A stretch of 64,000 nucleotides of DNA, from NCBI GenBank assembly GCA_022072405.1, contig JAJVHX010000006.1, positions 62,001 through 126,000 on the forward strand, in the 5' to 3' direction. This stretch comes from Phycisphaerae bacterium (GTDB taxonomy: Bacteria; Planctomycetota; Phycisphaerae; UBA1845; CAIVHJ01). Shown one piece after another: positions 8,755 through 15,459 of this stretch (positions are counted from its first letter, which is position 1; each line of letters opens with the position of its first letter). The notes below the pieces were generated by a model. That model was not told the origin of the DNA and did not search any database. It saw only the letters and a list, made by a program, of their open reading frames with translations. A program made the position numbers and the translations under genes.

Positions 8755-8921
8755 CTTAAGGCTTGGAGTTAAATTCACCGTTCAAAAATCAATAATGAAT
8801 GGGGGTGTAGCAGTCGACAACACGCACTGGCGGGAAAGTGAATAACATTCCTGCCGCCGGGGGTCCGCAGGAGGCGTTACCGGCTACTGTTGAAAAGCAG
8901 AGACGGGTCGGGCGATGCGGG

Positions 8922-9131
8922 TTATCCGGCAAAGCTGCCGCCGAAAAGCGAATCAAAAAACCCGCTGACAAAAGTGCCCAGGAAGTAGGCGAGGATGGTA
9001 TAGATCCAGCCGACGATGTTGTCGCCGATCAGCTCATCGACGGCGCCGATTTCCGATTTGGCGTAGAGCAGTGCCGGGTTGGAAAACAGCAGCATGGCGG
9101 TGCAACAGAGAGTCGGCCAATATTTCTTCAT
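8922..9131 (-). CDS. Small exported membrane protein (hypothetical)
   Basis: A 69-residue product with a clear signal peptide (MKK, hydrophobic core, cleavage near ALLYA-KS) and a short mature part ending in a Phe/Gly-rich hydrophobic segment with IYTILAYFLGTFVSGFFDSLFGG. AGGGGTGG lies about 6 bp upstream of the ATG, which argues for a real gene. No family is recognised. In size and build (basic start, signal peptide, roughly 40-residue mature part with hydrophobic end) it resembles the mini proteins at 14.9 and 15.1 kb. Function unknown. Confidence 0.65.
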   Translation of the reverse strand: MKKYWPTLCCTAMLLFSNPALLYAKSEIGAVDELIGDNIVGWIYTILAYFLGTFVSGFFDSLFGGSFAG

Positions 9132-9293
9132 AAACCACCCCTTACATCAGAGCGAGATTTTCCTTTAACCGATAGGAATTATACAGCGCCCGCGTGCAGG
9201 GCAGAAGTCCGGCGGTTCCGGGCTAGTCTCCGCTGCGGATCAGGGTAATGAAGATCATATGGAAAAGGCAACTCCGGATTGGTAGAGCCACGA

Positions 9294-9318
9294 CGCGCGG
9301 GCTGAAGCCTGCGGCTCG
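9294..9318. repeat. Family B hairpin (gcgggctgaagcctgcggctc type), copy 1
   Basis: A short palindrome with the core GCGGGCTGAAGCCTGCGGCTC, seen at least eight times between genes in this window. It lies directly beside the family D element that starts at 9324. No coding function. Confidence 0.6.
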
Positions 9319-9323
9319 TTGTT

Positions 9324-9462
9324 AAGGAGCTACTGCACAACTCACACCGGGCCGCGACCGTCAGGGAGCGGGAATCGGAGTGGTTGCTTTCTCCATCGCT
9401 TCCTCACGGGCGCGGCTCTGAAAGCCGGAAGATCCGTTTATCGAGTTTGGCAATAGCTCTTA
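9324..9462 (+). repeat. MITE-like element, family D, full-length copy 1
   Basis: A 139-bp element with related ends: AAGGAGCTACTGCACAACTC at the left and GAGTTTGGCAATAGCTCTTA at the right, imperfect inverted repeats. Inside are the CCGCGACCGTCAGGGAGCGG core shared with family A and a GGAATCGGAGTGGTTGCTTT segment. A near-identical copy lies in the opposite orientation at 50424-50562, and an internally deleted one at 31516-31570. No open frame or transposase is inside. Confidence 0.75.
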
Positions 9463-9521
9463 AGTGGAATCGTCAAGAGTTAATAAAGCGGTGCGACACC
9501 ATTCGTTGAGGCAGAAGGTGC

Positions 9522-10211
9522 TCAATCATCGGCAGGGGGCTGGGCTGGGGGTATGGGCGATGGATTTGGAGGCGGAGGGAGCTGTTCGATATTGGGCAGG
9601 TCATCGAGCGAGCCCAGGCCGAAGACCTCCAGGAAACGTTTGGTCGTGCCGTAGAGGATGGGCCGGCCGACGTCATCCGCTCGACCGACGATTTTGATCA
9701 GGTTGAGTTCGCGCAATCGATTGATCACCTCGCCGCACTGCACGCCGCGAATGCTTTCCACGTCGGCCCGAAGGATGGGCTGCTTGTAGGCGATGATGGC
9801 CAGCGTTTCCAGGGCTGCGGGGGAGAGTCGGCCTTCATCGCGGACCCGCAGCAACTGAGCCAGATAGGGGTGATAAAGCGGCAGGGTCAGCATCTGATAT
9901 CCGCCGGCGATTTCCTCGATGCGGAAGCTGGCGTTGGTCTGCTCATAGCGCTGGTTCAATTCAGCCACCAGGTCGCGGATTTCGCGAAGACCCTTGGCGC
10001 CGGCGATTTCAGCCAGCCGGCCAGGCGGCAGGGGCACGTCACTGGCGAAGAGCAGTGCTTCGATGATCGATAAGGGATCAGGAACCGGGAAATGGGGATC
10101 CGGTACCGGGGGCTGAGGACAGGTAGAGGCCGTGGGAGTCGGTTCAGAAGGTTCCTCAGCGACCAGTGGGGATTCCGTTAATGAATGAGTATCCACCATG
10201 AGGTGCAGCAT
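9522..10211 (-). CDS. scpB: ScpB, segregation and condensation protein B
   Basis: The product has the two tandem winged-helix modules of ScpB (IIEALLFASDVPLPPGRLAEI at the front; a LSPAALETLAIIAYKQPILRADVESIRGV block and LIKIVGRADDVGRPILYGTTKRFLEVFGL further on). ScpB dimers bind ScpA and SMC to form the bacterial condensin that compacts and segregates chromosomes. An N-terminal Pro/Val/Asp-rich stretch (PVPDP repeats) and a Pro-rich C-terminal tail flank the core. The start is uncertain: an in-frame TTG at 10235, ATG at 10211 and ATG at 10199 all lack a good ribosome site. scpA is not adjacent. Confidence 0.92.
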   Translation of the reverse strand: MLHLMVDTHSLTESPLVAEEPSEPTPTASTCPQPPVPDPHFPVPDPLSIIEALLFASDVPLPPGRLAEIAGAKGLREIRDLVAELNQRYEQTNASFRIEEIAGGYQMLTLPLYHPYLAQLLRVRDEGRLSPAALETLAIIAYKQPILRADVESIRGVQCGEVINRLRELNLIKIVGRADDVGRPILYGTTKRFLEVFGLGSLDDLPNIEQLPPPPNPSPIPPAQPPADD

Positions 10212-10411
10212 ATCAAATGCCGAAGTAATCGCCAATCAAATTTATTGCAGCTGAAGAACAGGCTGAAGAAAAGCGTGAAACCGCTTCGAAATATTATGGG
10301 GTCAGAACCACTTCCCGAGGGGGCGTTCGCACACCGACAGGCGGATTGGAATAACTTTGCGGATATCGTGAGCATCATGCAATACAGAACGTTCTCACAC
10401 AATTCGAGAAT

Positions 10412-10437
10412 CGCGCGGGCTTAAGCCCGTGGCTCTT
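10412..10437. repeat. Family B hairpin, copy 2
   Basis: GCGCGGGCTTAAGCCCGTGGCTC forms a short perfect-core palindrome in the roughly 330-bp gap between scpB and the next gene. Nothing else in 10236-10478 could be interpreted. Confidence 0.55.
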
Positions 10438-10478
10438 TAGGCATTAAACCATTCCTTTTCATGGGGCGCTAACAACGT

Positions 10479-10509
10479 AAAAAAACCCGCAGTGTGGTCG
10501 CTGCGGGTT
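10479..10509 (-). terminator. Rho-independent terminator after the secretin-N-like gene
   Basis: On the minus strand AACCCGCAG (10501-10509) pairs with CTGCGGGTT (10484-10492), followed by an uninterrupted run of T residues. It lies 30 bp beyond the stop of the minus-strand gene ending at 10539. Confidence 0.85.
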
Positions 10510-10538
10510 AAGGCATGAGCGAGAGAGGGTGGTGTGGC

Positions 10539-11381
10539 TCAGTTTTCCGTTACGGTCAGAATCGCGACGAAGTATTCAGTGGGGCTGATCTGGATGGTGC
10601 CCAGGATGGCCGGTTCCCCGATGCGGACTTGTAAATACGTTTCCAATCCACAATCCTGATAGCCCACTTTTTGAATCTGGTTGCCGGCGTTGTCGGCACC
10701 AATAGAATGAATCGTGGGGATATTGATCATCAGGCTGCTTTCCATCTCCACCACTTGAGTATCGGGCGAGGAATGGAGTTCGCCCCTGAAGTTGGTAATC
10801 GCCGGATAATTTTTTTGGTCGGGGTCTTGCTGTAGCTGGTTGGTCACGCCTGATATTTTGAAAGCGGTTCCGACCAGAGCGGTTACAGAAAAATTGGCCA
10901 CCACTTCACCGCCGGGAAGATTCTGCGATTTCAGCAAAGCCTGATATTCGAGCGGAGTTTTCTGCTGTTGTTCTGCATCAGGATCGGAATAGAGCAAAGC
11001 GCATTGAATGTGGAGTGTCTGGTCGGCCTCCTGCTTCTGGTCCAATTTCAGCAGCCCGAGTTTACTGACCACCTCCTGGACCAGTTCAAGTTCAGCTTCG
11101 TCACGGGAGACAACCATCAGCTGGCTGTCGAAACCCAAAGGGACAATTCTCAGCCGTTCACCGAATATATCCTGTAATATAGAGGCCAGACGCGGGGTTT
11201 CTTTTTCGGAACAATTGAGGGTCAAAACCGCCACCTGCTGAGGCTTGGTAACCGCCTGCTGGACCGGAGCGCGGTGCTGCGTTTGATTGATCTGCTGGGT
11301 GTTGGTTGATGCGTCCGGCGTGGGATCTGTGGATACCAGCGGGCACGTACATAACAGAGCACTGAAGAGCAATGGAATCAT
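10539..11381 (-). CDS. Secreted protein with secretin-N-like domain (hypothetical)
   Basis: The 280-residue protein has a signal peptide (about residues 1-17) and a Gln/Thr/Pro-rich linker. A compact alpha-beta domain around residues 48-115 (QVAVLTLNCSEKETPRLASIL... LMVVSRDEAELELVQEVV) has the pattern of the short secretin N/STN ring-building domain. The rest is beta-rich. A secretin channel domain is absent, so it is not itself an outer-membrane pore. AAAGGAACGG precedes the ATG, and a strong terminator follows the stop. It lies 130 bp downstream of the NqrB/RnfD-like gene on the same strand. The domain match is by eye and the function is unknown. Confidence 0.6.
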   Translation of the reverse strand: MIPLLFSALLCTCPLVSTDPTPDASTNTQQINQTQHRAPVQQAVTKPQQVAVLTLNCSEKETPRLASILQDIFGERLRIVPLGFDSQLMVVSRDEAELELVQEVVSKLGLLKLDQKQEADQTLHIQCALLYSDPDAEQQQKTPLEYQALLKSQNLPGGEVVANFSVTALVGTAFKISGVTNQLQQDPDQKNYPAITNFRGELHSSPDTQVVEMESSLMINIPTIHSIGADNAGNQIQKVGYQDCGLETYLQVRIGEPAILGTIQISPTEYFVAILTVTEN

Positions 11382-11510
11382 ATCCCGTTCCTTTCTGAAT
11401 GGTGTTTAAAATGATGTTACTGATTTGATTGATCAATCCAGTGAGTGATACACCCGGATGTAGTGCAGGTTGAGGGGTTCATTGGATATTTCAGCAGTCA
11501 AATAGACCAA

Positions 11511-12665
11511 TTATTCTGCAACGGTTGCGCGAGAGGTGGTGTAGTTAAGCAGAGGGGTCAGCGTGCCGGCCATCAGGATCGCCCAGTAGGCAGCGCCGTG
11601 AGAGTAACCATTGGCACGCAGCACGATGGTAAGGATGCCGATGGCCAGGCCGTAGATAAAAGGTCGGCCGGGGCGTCGGGGACAAACCGGGCGATCGCCG
11701 GCCAGCAGGCAGGTGGCGAAACAGAGTTCACCACAAAAGAGCTGATATAGAATCCACAGGAAGCCGATCGGCAGGATCGGCGGACCGACCACCAGGATGC
11801 GGATCGGCCAATGATATTCGGCGGGCCCGTTGGGCGTGAGAAATGGAATCGGCCACCAGGCTGCAGCCAACAATGTTCCGGTAACACAACCAATCAGCAG
11901 CGACAAAGGCAGATGGTTGCGCCAAACGAGATACGCCGCGCCAAGCAAAATCAGCAGCACGGAGGTTTCGCCCACACCGCCTCCCGTGGTCCCCATCAGA
12001 CAATCGCCCAGCGGGGGCAATTTATCGCGGATCAACTGCAGCAGAGCGGCGTCGGCGGTGCGTTCCGAGGTGGGTGGTTGATAGAGACTGGCGAGCTGAT
12101 CGACCGGACGGGTGGAGGTCCAGGCATGATTCGGTGGAGTCGGTGTCAACTCGAACCAGGAAAGATTGACCGGCGGCGGTTGCTGTTGCGTGAGATCGCC
12201 GACGAAGAGATGGTTCCGGGCGAGCAGTGACCATTGATCAGGCCAGAGATCCTGCGGAAAAAAAAGGCTGACGGCGATGCGGGCTACCAGAATGGGATGC
12301 CAGAGATATTGCCCGATGCCGCCCTGGGCCTGGCGGATGATGACGGCGAGAGCAGCCGCCAGAGCGATTACCAGCCACCAGCAATTGGGTGGAAAGGTCA
12401 TCGCCAGCAGCAAGGCCAGATGAACGTTGGCGGAGTGGCGCGGCGGCGGCTGGGGGCGGCTGATAATACGGATCACACCGTCGCACAGCAGAGCGGCCAG
12501 TATGGCAATCAGCAGTTGCAACAGGGTAGTCCAGCCGAAGAGGGCGGCGGAACCGGCGATCAGCGGCGTCATAGCCCAGCGATAATCGCGATAATAGTTT
12601 GACGCGGCACCGGTAAAGGGTGGAAGCGTGCCGCTGAAATTTCCGGCTGGGGTGGTCATCAGCAT
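11511..12665 (-). CDS. NqrB/RnfD-family membrane protein (orphan, atypical)
   Basis: This 384-residue polytopic protein matches the NQR2/RnfD family: an ASNYYRDYRWAMTPLIAGSAALFGW start, and the diagnostic GGGVGETSVLLILLGAAYLVW block followed by paired membrane helices. Family members are covalently flavinylated subunits of Na+-pumping NADH:quinone reductase or the Rnf complex. The usual flavin-acceptor motif (Ser/Thr-Gly-Ala-Thr-Pro-Leu, shortly before the GETS block) is not seen; the aligned stretch reads ERTADAALLQL. No other nqr or rnf gene is near. It overlaps the preceding secreted-protein gene by 7 bp, so the two are translationally coupled. It may have a different role from energy conservation. 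Confidence 0.75.
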   Translation of the reverse strand: MLMTTPAGNFSGTLPPFTGAASNYYRDYRWAMTPLIAGSAALFGWTTLLQLLIAILAALLCDGVIRIISRPQPPPRHSANVHLALLLAMTFPPNCWWLVIALAAALAVIIRQAQGGIGQYLWHPILVARIAVSLFFPQDLWPDQWSLLARNHLFVGDLTQQQPPPVNLSWFELTPTPPNHAWTSTRPVDQLASLYQPPTSERTADAALLQLIRDKLPPLGDCLMGTTGGGVGETSVLLILLGAAYLVWRNHLPLSLLIGCVTGTLLAAAWWPIPFLTPNGPAEYHWPIRILVVGPPILPIGFLWILYQLFCGELCFATCLLAGDRPVCPRRPGRPFIYGLAIGILTIVLRANGYSHGAAYWAILMAGTLTPLLNYTTSRATVAE

Positions 12666-13279
12666 GTTGCGGAGCGGCGACGGAAGAGCGACCGCCCGGC
12701 GGTAAAGCTCAGGCAGAGCGCCAGTGTAGCAGCCCCGGTGCCGATTCCGCAGGTGCGTGAGCAGAGCACGACTTTATCGCCGTCGTAATTGACGGAAGGA
12801 TCGCAATTGGTATCGCGCAGGTTGATCGGAGCCAGCAGGATCACCTGGCCATCCTGCCCCAGAGCACTGGCGACGGAAAGGGTATCGGTTTCCAGATCAT
12901 ATTGCAGTACGAAATCGGCCCCTTCGGCGAAATTATCGTCACTCAGCCAGAAGACCTGGCGGAATCCTTCGTTATCGGTGGCGAAGCGGATATGCCCGGC
13001 TGGGGCGCCGCCGTCACGGGTGACGATGTAATTTTCATCCACGATATAAGGGGTGAGGCGGTCATCACTGGTGACCAGGACTATGCGGCGGTCGCAACTA
13101 CGGATGAAGAAATCAGCATTGAAGGTGTTGACCGCGGCGCAGCGGGAATCACCCTCCGGGTCGATGAAAACGATGGTTCCGTCAATCAGGCCGAAATCAT
13201 CAGCGGGCTGGGCATTGCCTGCCGCCACCCAGATCCATGATCCCAGAAGCGCCAAAAGGAGTTGGCTGCGGATTCTCAT
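12659..13279 (-). CDS. Secreted protein with Cys-Gly/TM/Arg C-terminal sorting-type tail
   Basis: The 206-residue protein has a signal peptide (MRIRSQLLLALLGSWIWVAA), a beta-rich body with repeated Asp-rich segments, and a C-terminal tail made of Cys-Gly-Ile-Gly, a hydrophobic stretch and RSLFRRR. The same plan ends the 1372-residue protein at 53.1-57.2 kb, resembling CTERM-type sorting signals. GGAGGGG precedes the ATG. It is the first gene of an overlapping pair with the NqrB/RnfD-like gene, which suggests a shared membrane or envelope function. No known domain was recognised. Confidence 0.65.
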   Translation of the reverse strand: MRIRSQLLLALLGSWIWVAAGNAQPADDFGLIDGTIVFIDPEGDSRCAAVNTFNADFFIRSCDRRIVLVTSDDRLTPYIVDENYIVTRDGGAPAGHIRFATDNEGFRQVFWLSDDNFAEGADFVLQYDLETDTLSVASALGQDGQVILLAPINLRDTNCDPSVNYDGDKVVLCSRTCGIGTGAATLALCLSFTAGRSLFRRRSATC

Positions 13280-13344
13280 AACCCCTCCAGACCGAGCAAA
13301 GGTTCTACGAATAGACGTTTATATATAGCGTGCTGCCGATGCGG

Positions 13345-13372
13345 TCAAACCATCTCCACGAAGGTGGTTTGA
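13345..13372. other. Hairpin in the gap between two minus-strand genes
   Basis: TCAAACCA (13345-13352) pairs with TGGTTTGA (13365-13372). It lies just beyond the stop of the cyclophilin-FKBP gene but has no T run, so it is a weak candidate terminator or a repeat relic. Confidence 0.35.
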
Positions 13373-13387
13373 AATTTCACCCGGCGA

Positions 13388-14500
13388 TTATCGAGTCGGT
13401 CCGCCGGGTTCGACACCCATCAGCTCGACATCAAAAATCAGCGTGGCTCCGGGTGGAATAACATTCCCGGTGCCTTCTTCACCGTAGCCCAGGTCGCTGG
13501 GGATCAACAGTTTGCATTTCTGGCCGACCTTCATCAGCAGCAGGGCTTCGTTCCAGCCGGGTATAAAACCCTGGCTGGGGTGGCTCAGTGGTTCGGTGCC
13601 GCGATCATAGGAACTGTCAAATTTCTGCCCGCTTTCCAGCCAGCCGGTGTAGTGAATGCGGACAATATCGTTGCGGGTCGGGGTGGCGCCTTCCGCATCC
13701 TGCAATACCATGTACATCAGACCCGAAGCGGTCGTGGTGAATTTCTTGCCGGTCTCGGTTTCAATTTTAGAAATGGTGTCTTTATGTTGTTCCTGCCAGG
13801 CTTGGATGGTTTGCTGCTTGGCAGCCTGAGCGGCGGTGCGTTTCGCTTCCACCTGGGCATGAACCTTCTCGCGGTCGAATGTGCCGATCAATTTGACGGA
13901 GTTGATCACCACCGGGGTTTCGGGAGTGACGGCGCCTTCGCGGGTTCGATACTTGGGATGCATGGCCAGCGGGGTATTGATGATCTTCTCCACCGTATCG
14001 AGACCCTCAACCACTTTGCCGAAAACGGCGTAACCGCGACCGCCTCGCCAGCGGTTGCTGTTATCGACGATGTTAATGAAGAACTGGGCCGTGGCCGAGT
14101 TGGGGTCGCCGGTCCGGGCCATGGCGATGGTGAAGGGCAGGTGGGTCAGGCCATTATCATCTTCCAGGGTGATGGGGTCACGCTGGCCGGTCTTCTCTTC
14201 CATTTCCGGGGTCATGCCGCCGCCCTGGATCATAAAACCTTTGACAATGCGATGGAAGATGGTGCCTTCATAATAGCCGGCTTCGGCGTAGTCGATGAAA
14301 TTCAGGACGGTAATCGGAGCCTTTTCCGCATCCAATTCCAGGGTGATGTCACCCAGTGTGGTGCTCATCAGCAGACGGGGGTGGAGCGGATTATCAGTAG
14401 CCGGTGTTTCCGTGGCGGCTGGCTGGGTGGAGGGTGCGGGTTCCTGGGCCGGGGCCGAGAGAGTTAAGCCGATCCAGCAGGTCAGTGTCAGCAGTAGCAT
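13388..14500 (-). CDS. Secreted dual-family peptidyl-prolyl isomerase (cyclophilin-FKBP fusion)
   Basis: The 370-residue protein has a signal peptide (to about residue 18) and a Pro/Thr-rich linker. A bacterial-type cyclophilin domain follows (about 45-207) with FHRIVKGFMIQGGG and SATAQFFIN active-site blocks. A charged helical linker leads to an FKBP domain (about 257-363) with VRIHYTG, FDSS, GWNEAL and an IPSDLGYG block. Both domains catalyse cis-trans isomerisation of X-Pro bonds, and the signal peptide places them in the periplasm as folding catalysts or chaperones. The ATG at 14500 is chosen because AAAGGA lies 6 bp upstream; an in-frame GTG at 14515 contains that site. Fusions in this order are rare. 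Confidence 0.9.
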   Translation of the reverse strand: MLLLTLTCWIGLTLSAPAQEPAPSTQPAATETPATDNPLHPRLLMSTTLGDITLELDAEKAPITVLNFIDYAEAGYYEGTIFHRIVKGFMIQGGGMTPEMEEKTGQRDPITLEDDNGLTHLPFTIAMARTGDPNSATAQFFINIVDNSNRWRGGRGYAVFGKVVEGLDTVEKIINTPLAMHPKYRTREGAVTPETPVVINSVKLIGTFDREKVHAQVEAKRTAAQAAKQQTIQAWQEQHKDTISKIETETGKKFTTTASGLMYMVLQDAEGATPTRNDIVRIHYTGWLESGQKFDSSYDRGTEPLSHPSQGFIPGWNEALLLMKVGQKCKLLIPSDLGYGEEGTGNVIPPGATLIFDVELMGVEPGGPTR

Positions 14501-14547
14501 GACAAATCCTTTCACATGAAAGTACGATAATCAACTGAAAAAACGAC

Positions 14548-14577
14548 TCCGAGCGGGCTGAAGCCCGTGGCACGGAG
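14548..14577. repeat. Family B hairpin, copy 3
   Basis: GCGGGCTGAAGCCCGTGGC lies between outer CTCCG and CGGAG arms, forming an extended palindrome. It sits in the 417-bp gap 14501-14917. Nothing else there was interpretable. Confidence 0.55.
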
Positions 14578-14917
14578 GGATAATCCTGGGCAACAGCATA
14601 CCGGGGCAGGCGTGTGGAAACAATGGTGGGGTAGGTATCCCTGTGGACCTATTACCTCCTGCGCATTTTCTATGAGTGCGTGGCGGACTACTTCCCTGTC
14701 GGCTGTTGCCGGTACTCGCCTTTGAACATCCGGCAGAGATTACAGGAAACCCGCTTGCTGACGCTGGCGGCTCTGATTAGTTTGAAGGCAGGTTGGTGAG
14801 GTAACCGTGGAGGATCAGGAATCCGTTGCAAAGCGGGTCGGGGGCGAGTATAAAGCGCGAAGTGACGGTTAAACGGGTTGTTGTGAGTGGATCAGAGCGG
14901 GTGTGGAGGAGCCGAAG

Positions 14918-15106
14918 ATGAAGCGGGTGAGCTGGCGGCGAGCGTTTGGGTGGCTGACCATGGCGAGTGCGGGGTTGTTGTATCAGTCGAGCTGCCCGAT
15001 CGGGGAAAATTTCGATCCGGCGCTGCTCTTTTCCAATGTGGCCTCCACTCTAATCACGGACGGCCTTTTTTTTATATTCGATAACGCCCTGTTTCAGCTG
15101 ACGTAG
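14918..15106 (+). CDS. Mini lipoprotein-like exported protein (hypothetical)
   Basis: A 62-residue product: basic start (MKRVSWRR), a hydrophobic segment, a lipobox-like LYQSSC, and a short mature part ending in a hydrophobic Phe/Leu stretch. GGAGGAG (14905-14911) lies 6 bp before the ATG; an upstream in-frame GTG at 14903 is less likely. It has the same build as the next gene at 15134 (basic start, Trp/Val core, Cys near residue 25, an ATL/ATQ helix), so the two look like divergent tandem duplicates. Such short Cys-containing exported proteins recur in planctomycete genomes. Function unknown. Confidence 0.6.
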   Translation: MKRVSWRRAFGWLTMASAGLLYQSSCPIGENFDPALLFSNVASTLITDGLFFIFDNALFQLT

Positions 15107-15133
15107 AAAAAGTATAAAGGTACAGGTGCAGTT

Positions 15134-15349
15134 ATGAAGCCAATCAAGCGCATGATGCAGGTCTTAACGGTAGTGACGGCGGGGATGGTCTGGCAGGCGG
15201 GCGGCTGTGCGACGACCAATCAATGGCACGAGTTTATCCGCACCGAGATCGCCGTACTGGCCACCCAGATCGTGAGTGATCCGCTGACTCAGCCCTTCGA
15301 GGATCTGACCGGTCCACAAGTGGTCGAGGAAGTGGTGCCGTCGCTCTAG
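15134..15349 (+). CDS. Mini lipoprotein-like exported protein, paralogue of the preceding gene
   Basis: The 71-residue product starts MKPIKRMM, has a hydrophobic core and a lipobox-like WQAGGC, then an amphipathic helix and an acidic, Val/Pro-rich tail. It follows the previous mini gene by 27 bp on the same strand and aligns with it over the signal region and the first mature helix. It is likely to be lipidated at the Cys and held in a membrane. No domain is recognised. Confidence 0.6.
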   Translation: MKPIKRMMQVLTVVTAGMVWQAGGCATTNQWHEFIRTEIAVLATQIVSDPLTQPFEDLTGPQVVEEVVPSL

Positions 15350-15385
15350 GAGTGGCGGTCAGAGATCAGAAATGGCGCGTAACGT

Positions 15386-15432
15386 ATATTGAAATACGCG
15401 CGGACGAAGCCTGTGGCTATTAAAAGTTAAAT
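15386..15432. repeat. Degenerate family B element, copy 4
   Basis: TATTGAAATACGCGCGGACGAAGCCTGTGGCTATTAAA carries the family B core in a decayed form between the mini lipoproteins and the envelope operon. Confidence 0.4.
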
Positions 15433-15459
15433 CCGGTCTTTAGTTTTATCGAGAAGCGC

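Noticed and set aside
13580-14467. 295-codon plus-strand frame across the cyclophilin-FKBP gene
   Set aside because: Antisense to two clearly recognised domains; Gly/Phe-rich shadow without start signals.
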